5,424 nucleotides of DNA from Desulfonema limicola (GTDB taxonomy: Bacteria; Desulfobacterota; Desulfobacteria; Desulfobacterales; DYRC01), in the NCBI GenBank assembly GCA_020718925.1, contig DYRC01000086.1, positions 6,541 through 11,964 on the forward strand, written 5' to 3'. A program made the position numbers and the translations under genes. This document shows positions 1-5,423 of this stretch, one piece after another. A model generated the notes under the pieces. It did not search any database. It was not told where the DNA came from and saw only the letters and a program-made list of their open reading frames with translations. Position 1 is the stretch's first letter. Each line of letters starts with the position of its first letter.

Positions 1-49
1 ACTCCGGAATAAAATTCAAGCTGAAATCAGCCTGTATGTAAAGGATAGG

Positions 50-1414
50 GTGAACATAATGAAACCCGAAATGCAATCTCTTTATGAGAAAATCAGAAAA
101 ATGGCATTGACGCCGGAACAGGAAAAAAAGATGCTGGCAGAGCTTCAGGATGACGCCAGCCATGATTCTTCCGAGCCGCCTGTATCGGAAAAGCCGAAAG
201 CATTCGGTCCCGGCATTTACGAATATAATGACTTGTCCTTTCTTCAGGCACTTTCGCCGCATCAGGCGAGTTATACCACCTGTCTGAGTTCCCTTGATGA
301 GCTTCTGGAAAGAGATAAGCTTCGGGAAAAAGACGGTTTTCCCAGAAAAATCCGGGTCGGCAAGCTTGTTAAGCCGGGTAAAGGTGATCAAGGCAAAGTT
401 ATTGTTGTTCCGACTACGGTTGAGGAAAAATTTATTCACGACTCCGTCCGACCGCAGCAGGAAGCAGGCGGATCAGGTGAAGGCGAAGAGGGTGAAGTCA
501 TCGGCGAACAGCCTGTCCGTGAAGAAGACTCCAGCGGCGCAGGTCCCGGTCAGGGTGAAGGCGGTCCCCATGAAATGGAATCCAGCGCGTATGATCTGGG
601 CAAAATCCTTACCGAAAAATTCGAGCTTCCCAATCTCAAAGACAAAGGCAAAAAACGCTCACTGACCCGCTACACTTATGATATGACGGATCAGAATCGG
701 GGATTCGGGCAGATTTTGGATAAAAAAGCCACCTTGAAAAAGATTATTGAGACCAACATCAATCTGGGCAATCTGCCGGATGTCGGCGATATTGATCCGA
801 CCGGCTTTCTGATTTCCCCGAATGACAAAATCTATCGGGTGCTTTCGCGTGAAAAAGATTATGAATCTCAGGCAATGGTGTTCTTTTTGCGGGATTATTC
901 CGGCTCTATGTCAGGCAAGCCAACGGAACTGGTTGTTGCACAGCATGTGCTGATTTACAGTTGGCTTCTGTATCAGTATTCCAGACAAGTCGAGTCCAGA
1001 TTTATTCTCCACGACACCGAAGCTAAAGAAGTTCCTGATTTTTATACCTATTATAATTCAAAAGTTGCGGGTGGAACTCAGGTGTCTTCGGCGTTTAAAT
1101 TAGTCAACGAAATTGTGGAAAAAGAAAATCTGATCAAAGATTACAATATTTATGTGTTTCATGGCACGGACGGCGATGACTGGGACACAGAGGGAAAGGC
1201 GGCTATTCCTGAAATTCAGAAAATGCTTGAGTATGTGAATCGGCTCGGAGTCAGCATTGTTCAGCACGGAAGCGGCGGCGAAACCGAAGTGGAGCGGTAT
1301 CTGAAACGATCTGCGCTGTTAAGAGAAAAAGCCAATCTTATCCGTCTGGATGTCATGGATCAGAATGCGGATGAACCGAGGCTGATTGATGGAATCAAAA
1401 GTCTGATTTCATAG
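50..1414 (+). CDS. DUF444 family protein (YeaH/YhbH-like, VWA-type fold)
   Basis: The protein has 454 residues, close to the 400-430 usual for the YeaH/YhbH (DUF444) family. The N-terminal part (about 1-120) is charged and includes the family-like stretch FGPGIYEYNDLSFLQALSPH. A Gly/Glu-rich low-complexity linker follows (about 135-175). The C-terminal half resembles a von Willebrand A fold, with a MIDAS-like D-Y-S-G-S motif (D282, S284, S286) and an acidic HGTDGDD stretch near 371-377. Members of this family are usually encoded beside the serine kinase PrkA and often SpoVR, and act in stationary-phase or stress responses by an unclear mechanism. prkA could lie just left of the window, but this cannot be seen. 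The next gene to the right is convergent and unrelated, so no spoVR follows directly. The start is ambiguous: GTG at 50 has AAGGA four bases upstream, and ATG at 59 has AGGG about eight bases upstream. The frame is also open back to the window edge. The family call is firm; the exact function is not known. Confidence 0.92.
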   Translation: MNIMKPEMQSLYEKIRKMALTPEQEKKMLAELQDDASHDSSEPPVSEKPKAFGPGIYEYNDLSFLQALSPHQASYTTCLSSLDELLERDKLREKDGFPRKIRVGKLVKPGKGDQGKVIVVPTTVEEKFIHDSVRPQQEAGGSGEGEEGEVIGEQPVREEDSSGAGPGQGEGGPHEMESSAYDLGKILTEKFELPNLKDKGKKRSLTRYTYDMTDQNRGFGQILDKKATLKKIIETNINLGNLPDVGDIDPTGFLISPNDKIYRVLSREKDYESQAMVFFLRDYSGSMSGKPTELVVAQHVLIYSWLLYQYSRQVESRFILHDTEAKEVPDFYTYYNSKVAGGTQVSSAFKLVNEIVEKENLIKDYNIYVFHGTDGDDWDTEGKAAIPEIQKMLEYVNRLGVSIVQHGSGGETEVERYLKRSALLREKANLIRLDVMDQNADEPRLIDGIKSLIS

Positions 1415-1460
1415 AGAATATTTTATAACTCTATCCATGAAACTGTCAGGCAATTAAATA

Positions 1461-1509
1461 ATGACTCGCTGACGCTCGTAGCTCAGAGTTGCGAACGTCA
1501 GCGAGTTAT
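1461..1509. terminator. long imperfect hairpin between convergent genes (terminator or REP-like element)
   Basis: A perfect 11-bp inverted repeat, ACTCGCTGACG (1464-1474) and CGTCAGCGAGT (1496-1506), is extended outward by G-T, T-A and A-T pairs to 1461/1509. After one C-A mismatch it extends inward by seven more pairs (two of them G-T) to 1482/1488, leaving a five-base loop. It lies 46 bases past the stop of the rightward DUF444 gene and 10 bases past the stop of the leftward dehydratase-type gene, so it could end transcription from both sides. Neither flank has a clean run of T; the minus-strand side (TCATTATTTAATT) is the more T-rich. A dispersed REP-type palindrome is an equally good reading. 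Confidence 0.6.
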
Positions 1510-1519
1510 AAATCAGGTA

Positions 1520-2797
1520 TTATTTCAGCACTTCCACAAATGCTTCCACCCTTGTTTTCAACTGCCCCATATCTTCCATGCTGTAATCCGTATCAATCCG
1601 AAGAGTGGGAATATTCTTTGATTCTAAGGCTTTTTCTACCGGAATTGCTTCCATCAGATAAGGCTGGCAGAACTGAAGCCCGTAATGAATCACGCCGTCT
1701 GCCTGATAGGTTTTTGCCATTTCCTCAATATGATTGAGCCGATCCGAATTAGGCGTGAATACAGCGCAGTCAATTTTGAAATACCGATCAATCATCGCAT
1801 CCATAAGCTGTTCTACGGTGTTTCCCGAATCATCGGTCAGATTGCGATTCCCGCGCTCTCCGACACAGGATTCTTCACCGACAATCACTGCGCCGGAAGT
1901 CTCAATAATCCAAGGCAGTTTCCAATTCGGCACCGCCATCGGACAGCCGGAAAGCAATATCCGGGGCGTGTTTGCCGGAAATACGCCCTGTTTCTGCTCA
2001 ACCCGCTTTTCCAATTCATCGCAGATTTTGTTTACCGAATCCGTAAACCGAACCGAATCATCATAAAAAAAGACCTGATTTGCCAACAGCGCGTCCAATC
2101 CTGAAATCGGCGCGGGCTTGGCTTTTCTCAGCGCCATCAGCCGGTGAATGGCTTTCCGCTTGTTATTGACAATGGCAATGCCTTTTTTTAGCCGTGCCGC
2201 ATCAATTTTAATGCCGGTCAGCTTTTCGACTGCTTCCATAAAGCGGAAATATTCGGCTTTCAACAGGGATCTGCCTTCAGCGGATTTCATCTGGGGCATA
2301 TCCATGACATATAAATTCGGAATCAGATTTTTGAGGCTTTCATACGCTTTCTTTTTGCCATCGCAGGTGTTTTCGCCCACAATCATGTCCGAAGATTCAA
2401 TGTAGGGGCAGACCTTTCCCAGCTTGAATCCGAATGCGGATTTGATGAGGGCGCAGGTGTTTCGGGGAAGCAGTTTTTCCGCCTCGTCTGTTGCAAAATC
2501 AGCACCTGCACAAAGCCCCACCAGAGTTGCATCCGCAGCTTTGACAATTTCTTCCGGCACAAATACGCAGTACGCGCCGATAATTTTGCGCCCCGCAGCT
2601 TTTTCATCCATCAGTTCTTTGATTCTAAGCCCGTGAACTTCGCTCATCACAAAATCAAAATAGCCCATGCCGGACGGGCGGTTTTTCTGTGCCAGATAAA
2701 TATCCTGATAGGCTTTTCCCAAAACATTCAGCAGCATATCATGGGCATTCAGATCAAGCCCCAATTCCTGCCACATCTGTTTGTACGTTTCGCTCAT
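1520..2797 (-). CDS. 2-hydroxyacyl-CoA dehydratase family protein, double-cubane-cluster reductase type (YjiM-like)
   Basis: The protein has 425 residues and belongs to the HgdB/FldBC/BcrBC superfamily. It is closest in pattern to the double-cubane-cluster proteins (DCCP/YjiM), whose characterised member carries an [8Fe-9S] cluster and performs ATP-dependent low-potential reductions when paired with an activase. Visible marks are VGLCAGADFATDEAEKLLP around C96, further cysteines at 115, 130 and 145, MDMPQ at 165-169, SGCPMAVPNWKLPWIIE around C285, and EESCVGERG around C311. C344 and HYGLQFCQPY around C377 follow. These fit the cysteine-rich cluster-binding scaffold of the family; the precise ligands are inferred. 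The start was placed at ATG 2797, ten codons inside the longest frame, because AGGGGA sits four bases upstream of it and the outer ATG (2827) has no ribosome site. A cytoplasmic, oxygen-sensitive enzyme is expected. No activase gene is next to it in the window, so the substrate and electron-donor partner are unknown. Confidence 0.9.
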   Translation of the reverse strand: MSETYKQMWQELGLDLNAHDMLLNVLGKAYQDIYLAQKNRPSGMGYFDFVMSEVHGLRIKELMDEKAAGRKIIGAYCVFVPEEIVKAADATLVGLCAGADFATDEAEKLLPRNTCALIKSAFGFKLGKVCPYIESSDMIVGENTCDGKKKAYESLKNLIPNLYVMDMPQMKSAEGRSLLKAEYFRFMEAVEKLTGIKIDAARLKKGIAIVNNKRKAIHRLMALRKAKPAPISGLDALLANQVFFYDDSVRFTDSVNKICDELEKRVEQKQGVFPANTPRILLSGCPMAVPNWKLPWIIETSGAVIVGEESCVGERGNRNLTDDSGNTVEQLMDAMIDRYFKIDCAVFTPNSDRLNHIEEMAKTYQADGVIHYGLQFCQPYLMEAIPVEKALESKNIPTLRIDTDYSMEDMGQLKTRVEAFVEVLK

Positions 2798-2801
2798 GTG
2801 T

Positions 2802-2807
2802 TCCCCT
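2802..2807 (-). promoter_or_regulatory. Shine-Dalgarno site of the double-cubane reductase gene
   Basis: AGGGGA on the minus strand lies four bases before ATG 2797. It decides the start in favour of the shorter frame, because the upstream in-frame ATG at 2827 is preceded only by an A/T run. Confidence 0.65.
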
Positions 2808-2860
2808 TTTATTTCTTCTCTCAGCATTTACAAAAAAATTTTATGTTATTTATATTGAAT

Positions 2861-2889
2861 TATATAATAAATCAAATATAAAATATCAA
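2861..2889 (-). promoter_or_regulatory. candidate proximal promoter of the double-cubane reductase gene
   Basis: On the minus strand, TTGATA (2884-2889) is followed after 17 bases by TATATA (2861-2866). Transcription would start near 2854 and leave a leader of roughly 55 bases. The region is very AT-rich, so chance matches are likely; the orientation and position suit the gene that starts at 2797. Confidence 0.3.
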
Positions 2890-2890
2890 T

Positions 2891-2920
2891 ATGATAGATG
2901 CTGATGATGTGTTCTGTCAA
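2891..2920 (-). promoter_or_regulatory. candidate distal promoter of the double-cubane reductase gene
   Basis: On the minus strand, a consensus -35 box TTGACA (2915-2920) is followed after 18 bases by TATCAT (2891-2896), which matches five of six positions of the sigma70 -10 box. This is the best promoter match between the divergent genes. It would give a leader of about 90 bases. The rest of the 2921-3010 gap shows no convincing rightward promoter. Confidence 0.4.
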
Positions 2921-3019
2921 TTCAGGCATTCACCCGCCGCATAAAGAGCCTGTTTAAATGTCAATAGGGTAAAATGAGATTGATTTATTGCGATAAAGCC
3001 GGTAAAAAAGAAGGTGTGC

Positions 3020-3088
3020 ATGAAAGTATTCATCAGCTACGCCAGAGAAGGTGATGTAATAGAGGTATCTGTTTATGTCCGAGCATGA
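3020..3088 (+). pseudogene. TIR-domain gene remnant (N-terminal 12 codons preserved)
   Basis: ATG at 3020, three bases after a good ribosome site (AAGGTG, 3011-3016), opens a 22-codon frame beginning MKVFISYAREGD. This is the classic first strand and box 1 of bacterial TIR domains, in which FISYARED-type sequences are followed by about 120 more residues with the BB loop and catalytic Glu. Here the frame continues as VIEVSVYVRA and stops at TGA 3086-3088, so the domain body is missing. The stop overlaps the ATG of the next gene (3075) by 14 bases, as expected of two translationally coupled genes. The simplest reading, which is inference, is an in-frame internal deletion that joined the first 12 codons of a TIR gene to its last 10. 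Loss of the catalytic residue means no NADase or scaffold activity is expected. Confidence 0.6.
3061..3066 (+). promoter_or_regulatory. ribosome binding site of the membrane protein gene
   Basis: AGAGGT lies eight bases before ATG 3075, inside the coding sequence of the TIR remnant. It supports ATG 3075 as the true start and suggests coupled translation of the two frames. Confidence 0.5.
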
Positions 3089-4523
3089 GAATAATCAAAA
3101 TATCGAAATTACCGGAAATGTTGAAAAAAGTATCGCTACTTCCGGTGATGGGAATGTTGCTAATCAGAACATAATCAATGTTAATGTGAATACGGAACAG
3201 CCGGATAAAGATGATAAAGTATCTGAAAAAACAAATAAAAAATCTTATCTGAATGCAATTCTGATAGTTGTATGTCTGTTTTTTGCTGCTCCGCTTCCTT
3301 ATCTTTGGAATAAGTTTGACAAGCCGCCGGTCAAGCCGGAAAAAATTCATCCGAAGTTTGTCATTGAAAATCGGATTCTCCGATCAGACTCGGCTCTCAT
3401 CATCAAAGCAGGAAATGAATCGGCAAATCGCAAACAACTGCTTACGGTCGAATTTGACGGATTGCTATTTGATGAAAAAGGGATTCCGGTTGATAATCAG
3501 GGAGATGATAAACGTCAAATCTGGCATTTCAGCTTAAAAGATCAGCATCCGCCGCCGGAAATGCTCAAAGACGGAAAATATAAAATTCGGGCAGGCTTTA
3601 CCGGTGAGGATTTGGTTGATATTCAGGAAATCCGGTTTTATACAGAGATACCGGTTATACGCGGTCTGAGTTATCAGCCTGAAAATGAGCCGGATAAACG
3701 GGTGATTGAGGGAAAAGCGTCAAGCAATCTGAAAACAGCCGAAAATAAAATGTCGGTTGAAATGGTGTTTTTTGATCAGGGCGAACGTCCTGTAACTGTT
3801 GATATTCCTGTAAGATATGTTCAGGATTCTGTAACCGGCGCATCGTATTATGAATTTCAGACGACTATCGAAGGCTTGCCGAAATTTTCAAGCGATGATC
3901 CGAATTATAAAAAACCGTTTTTCGGTCTTAAAGTTACAGATCAGGCGGGCAATAATTATTATCAGCAGGTCAGTTATGCCCAGTATATTGCTCCCGGAGA
4001 TCATCACTTCGGAAGCAGTGATCTTGCAGACATCACGGTTGAGAAAAAGACTGATACCGGCAATGGACAAGTCATCAATCTGATTCGTCTGACAACGCCG
4101 CCGCAGAAACGGGTTGACTGTCTTCAGAACGGAAAACCGCCGATTGAGTTGAAAGTTACTGCCAGAACAGACGGTTCACGGCATTTGGGATGGAAAAGCA
4201 ATGTTGACGTAAAAGCTTTGACGCTTGTTTTCAGAGATAAAAAGCAAATCGGCGTTTCAACAACAGATTCGTTTGTTGATAATGAAAAACTTGATAAAGA
4301 CAGCGCGGATTACAGGGTCGAGCAGGAAGGAAAAGACGGCAATCGCTATCTCAGCAATACAGAAACATTCAAAAAATATAAATACAATCTCAGAAGTACG
4401 CCGATAACAGTTTCAGATGAAGACGCTTTGAAGACTTTCAAACTTAAGAAAGATAGCGATGATTTGATAATAAACAAGAGATATGTTGGACATCTGATAA
4501 TAGTTCGTCTGATGCGGCATTAG
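3075..4523 (+). CDS. membrane-anchored Ig/FN3-like surface protein, C-terminus frameshifted
   Basis: The frame gives 482 residues. Residues 1-40 are Asn-rich and contain IEITGNVEKSIATSGDGNV, a pattern met in front of effector or anchor domains in bacterial TIR, CHAT and STAND-type conflict proteins. Residues 41-57 are charged and end in NKK. Residues 58-78 form one transmembrane helix (core NAILIVVCLFFAAPLPYLW), so the positive-inside rule puts the N-terminus in the cytoplasm and about 400 residues outside. The outer part is beta-rich with no catalytic signature. It looks like two Ig-like modules (about 90-210 and 210-310) and an FN3-like module (about 360-445, ending in YRVEQEGKDGNRYLSNTETF). 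The last 19 residues (from LIINKRYV) look out of frame, because a DUF1566 ending lies in another frame just downstream. One extra base near 4463-4466 would give about 510 residues. The gene starts inside a TIR remnant, so its ancestor probably paired with a cytoplasmic TIR effector. No enzymatic role is claimed. Confidence 0.8.
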   Translation: MSEHENNQNIEITGNVEKSIATSGDGNVANQNIINVNVNTEQPDKDDKVSEKTNKKSYLNAILIVVCLFFAAPLPYLWNKFDKPPVKPEKIHPKFVIENRILRSDSALIIKAGNESANRKQLLTVEFDGLLFDEKGIPVDNQGDDKRQIWHFSLKDQHPPPEMLKDGKYKIRAGFTGEDLVDIQEIRFYTEIPVIRGLSYQPENEPDKRVIEGKASSNLKTAENKMSVEMVFFDQGERPVTVDIPVRYVQDSVTGASYYEFQTTIEGLPKFSSDDPNYKKPFFGLKVTDQAGNNYYQQVSYAQYIAPGDHHFGSSDLADITVEKKTDTGNGQVINLIRLTTPPQKRVDCLQNGKPPIELKVTARTDGSRHLGWKSNVDVKALTLVFRDKKQIGVSTTDSFVDNEKLDKDSADYRVEQEGKDGNRYLSNTETFKKYKYNLRSTPITVSDEDALKTFKLKKDSDDLIINKRYVGHLIIVRLMRH

Positions 4524-4606
4524 TCTATTTCGACAATGGCAGTGTTACATCGCAAAACCTCAAGAATAGCAATTACTATGCCCGTGCGGTTCGCTCAGTG
4601 AAATGA
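4463..4606 (+). pseudogene. DUF1566 (Lcl C-terminal type) domain tail, frameshifted from the preceding gene
   Basis: Read from 4463 in a frame different from the upstream gene, the DNA encodes 47 residues beginning FDNKQEICWTSDNSSSDAAL, continuing VYFDNGSV and ending NSNYYARAVRSVK before TGA 4604-4606. The W-T/S-S/A-D, D-F-x-x-G and Y-x-R-A-V-R-S pattern is the usual C-terminal end of DUF1566 domains, extracytoplasmic modules found at the ends of many bacterial surface proteins. The usual front of the domain (GLMWQK and WRLPT-type motifs, about 70-80 residues) is absent upstream. The gene has therefore probably suffered an internal deletion as well as a one-base loss near the TTT at 4463-4465. 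A stop codon at 4460-4462 closes this frame on the left. Confidence 0.6.
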
Positions 4607-4610
4607 TTTG

Positions 4611-4669
4611 AAGCGGGATTACGCTGATTTTTCTGATTGCCAAAATTTTTGAATCCTGATTCAGACAGC
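4611..4669. repeat. candidate dispersed intergenic repeat overlapping the toxin stop codon
   Basis: The gap between the convergent membrane-protein and toxin genes holds alternating CTGATT units (GATTACGCTGATTTTTCTG, then AATCCTGATTCAGAC) and the small palindrome GAATCCTGATTC at 4651-4662. Strings of this AATCAGGATT / ATCAGCGTAATCC kind are familiar as dispersed intergenic repeats in several cyanobacterial and deltaproteobacterial genomes. The assignment rests on recall of the pattern, not on a search. The unit runs into the stop codon (4661-4663) of the toxin gene. Confidence 0.35.
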
Positions 4670-5095
4670 AATGATTTTATCCGAAAGTTCAGGATAAATT
4701 CTGCGAAAATCTTTCGGATTGAGTGTAAGTATCCGGTCAATATTGGTTTTCAAGGCAGTATATAAAATTACGGCATCATAAGTTACGCCGCCGATAATTT
4801 CTGATTTTGAAAGATGTTCTGTAATCTCTGCATAGTCCTGAGCAGACAGAGAAACAACGTTGAATATTTCAAAAACATTTTGCCCAATCATTTTTCGGGC
4901 AATCATAGGATGTATTCGGGGTTTTATCGGATAAACCGTCAGAATAGCATAAAGCTAGGCTATCGAATGTGCTGAAACATATCCGATAATCGTGCTGTTT
5001 TTAACCTGTTGCAGCCATGCAAACGATTTCGGATGCGCCGGATGGGATTCGATCATCGCAGCTACCAGCACAGAGGTATCAAAAAGTGTTTTCAC
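4661..5095 (-). pseudogene. vapC: VapC-like PIN-domain toxin, interrupted by an amber codon at a catalytic position
   Basis: From GTG 5095 the minus strand encodes 144 codons of a PIN-domain ribonuclease. It begins MKTLFDTSVLVAAMIESHPA, with D6 as first catalytic acid. It continues to GYVSAHSIA, then TAG (4955-4957, codon 47), then LYAILTVYPIKPRI. It ends with GGVTYDAVI (D107) and ILTLNPKDF (N126, D129), the third and fourth active-site positions of the family. Homologues read A-E-L-Y-A at the interruption, so a single GAG to TAG change would explain the stop. Everything else is in frame and well conserved, which implies a recent event or a sequencing error. A 46-residue N-terminal fragment should be inactive. 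The downstream ATG at 4906 has no ribosome site and would give only the C-terminal 81 residues. The start overlaps the antitoxin stop as GTGA, typical of a coupled toxin-antitoxin operon. Full-length VapC toxins are site-specific RNases that block translation. Confidence 0.8.
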
Positions 5096-5358
5096 AGCCC
5101 TACTCTGCTCAGAAGTTCACAGACACGGTGATCACGTTCATGGCGTGTGATATTTGCCGGATGTTCCGATGATTCGCCTTTTACGACCAGTATCCTATTT
5201 TTTTCAGTCAGTTCGGTCTGATACTGAAAATCGTCATCATGAGATATTTCCGGTTTATCATCAAGAAAAGTGATGATAACCCTGATGTTCGGCATAACAT
5301 TTATGTTCGGCGGCAGCATTATCTGTTTGCCGTCATATATCCCCTGAACGGAAAGCAT
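5092..5358 (-). CDS. VapB-type antitoxin of the adjacent PIN toxin
   Basis: The protein has 88 residues from ATG 5358, chosen over the frame's outer ATG (5379) because AGGAGA (5364-5369) lies five bases upstream. The N-terminal part, MLSVQGIYDGKQIMLPPNIN followed by VIITFLDDKPE, is a short beta-strand module of the kind seen in small antitoxins preceding PIN toxins (AF2212/DUF104-like or related). The rest (about 38-88) is polar and charged, ends in CELLSRVGL, and is the expected toxin-binding tail. Its TGA (5094-5092) overlaps the toxin's GTG by four bases. It should neutralise the toxin by direct binding and repress its own operon. With the toxin frame broken it may now be an orphan. The exact antitoxin family is uncertain; the role rests mostly on position and length. 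Confidence 0.75.
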   Translation of the reverse strand: MLSVQGIYDGKQIMLPPNINVMPNIRVIITFLDDKPEISHDDDFQYQTELTEKNRILVVKGESSEHPANITRHERDHRVCELLSRVGL

Positions 5359-5363
5359 AGTAT

Positions 5364-5369
5364 TCTCCT
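5364..5369 (-). promoter_or_regulatory. Shine-Dalgarno site of the antitoxin gene
   Basis: AGGAGA on the minus strand, five bases before ATG 5358, fixes the start at the shorter frame. It overlaps the left arm of the 10-bp inverted repeat described separately. Confidence 0.65.
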
Positions 5370-5423
5370 GATTGAACAATTTTTATATAAAGTAGGATAT
5401 ATATCTGAAAAAGTCAATCAGGA
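5366..5423 (-). promoter_or_regulatory. candidate operator: 10-bp inverted repeat around the toxin-antitoxin promoter region
   Basis: TCCTGATTGA (5366-5375) and TCAATCAGGA (5414-5423) are perfect inverted copies 38 bases apart. They flank an AT-rich stretch just upstream of the antitoxin. The right arm contains most of a minus-strand -35-like TTGACT (5412-5417), and the left arm covers much of the antitoxin ribosome site. No strong -10 box is seen at the right distance (TACTTT at 5389-5394 is weak). This is a plausible autoregulatory site for the antitoxin complex, or a long stem in the mRNA if transcription starts further right. Confidence 0.4.

Noticed and set aside
2..49. Extension of the DUF444 protein upstream of 50
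   Set aside because: The frame is open to the window edge, but no ATG, GTG or TTG precedes position 50 in it, and a ribosome-site-like AAGGATAGGG lies at 41-50, so an internal start is preferred.
294..665. Second-frame 123-residue open frame inside the DUF444 gene
   Set aside because: It lies wholly within the DUF444 coding sequence, has a basic low-complexity composition and shows no recognisable family.
1475..1494. tRNA D-arm-like string GTAGCTCAGAGTTG within the hairpin
   Set aside because: No acceptor stem, anticodon arm or T arm surrounds it, and the bases are already paired in the 1461-1509 hairpin.
1685..2104. Rightward open frames across 1489-2881
   Set aside because: They are antisense to the well-supported dehydratase-family gene, lack ribosome sites and show no domain pattern.
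2980..3008. TTGATT-17-TAAAAA as rightward promoter for the TIR remnant
   Set aside because: Both boxes match only four of six positions, and the transcript start would fall on the ribosome site at 3011-3016.
3033..3350. Leftward 105-residue frame opposite the TIR remnant and membrane protein start
   Set aside because: It is a shadow of the AT-rich plus-strand coding sequence, with no plausible ribosome site.
4661..4906. The 81-residue leftward frame as an independent small gene
   Set aside because: It is the in-frame C-terminal part of the PIN toxin downstream of the amber codon, and its ATG has no ribosome site.
4955..4957. Amber codon as a pyrrolysine or readthrough site in the PIN toxin
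   Set aside because: Some Desulfobacterota do use pyrrolysine, but the position demands an acidic metal ligand and no family member is known to use a recoded residue there. A nonsense mutation is simpler.
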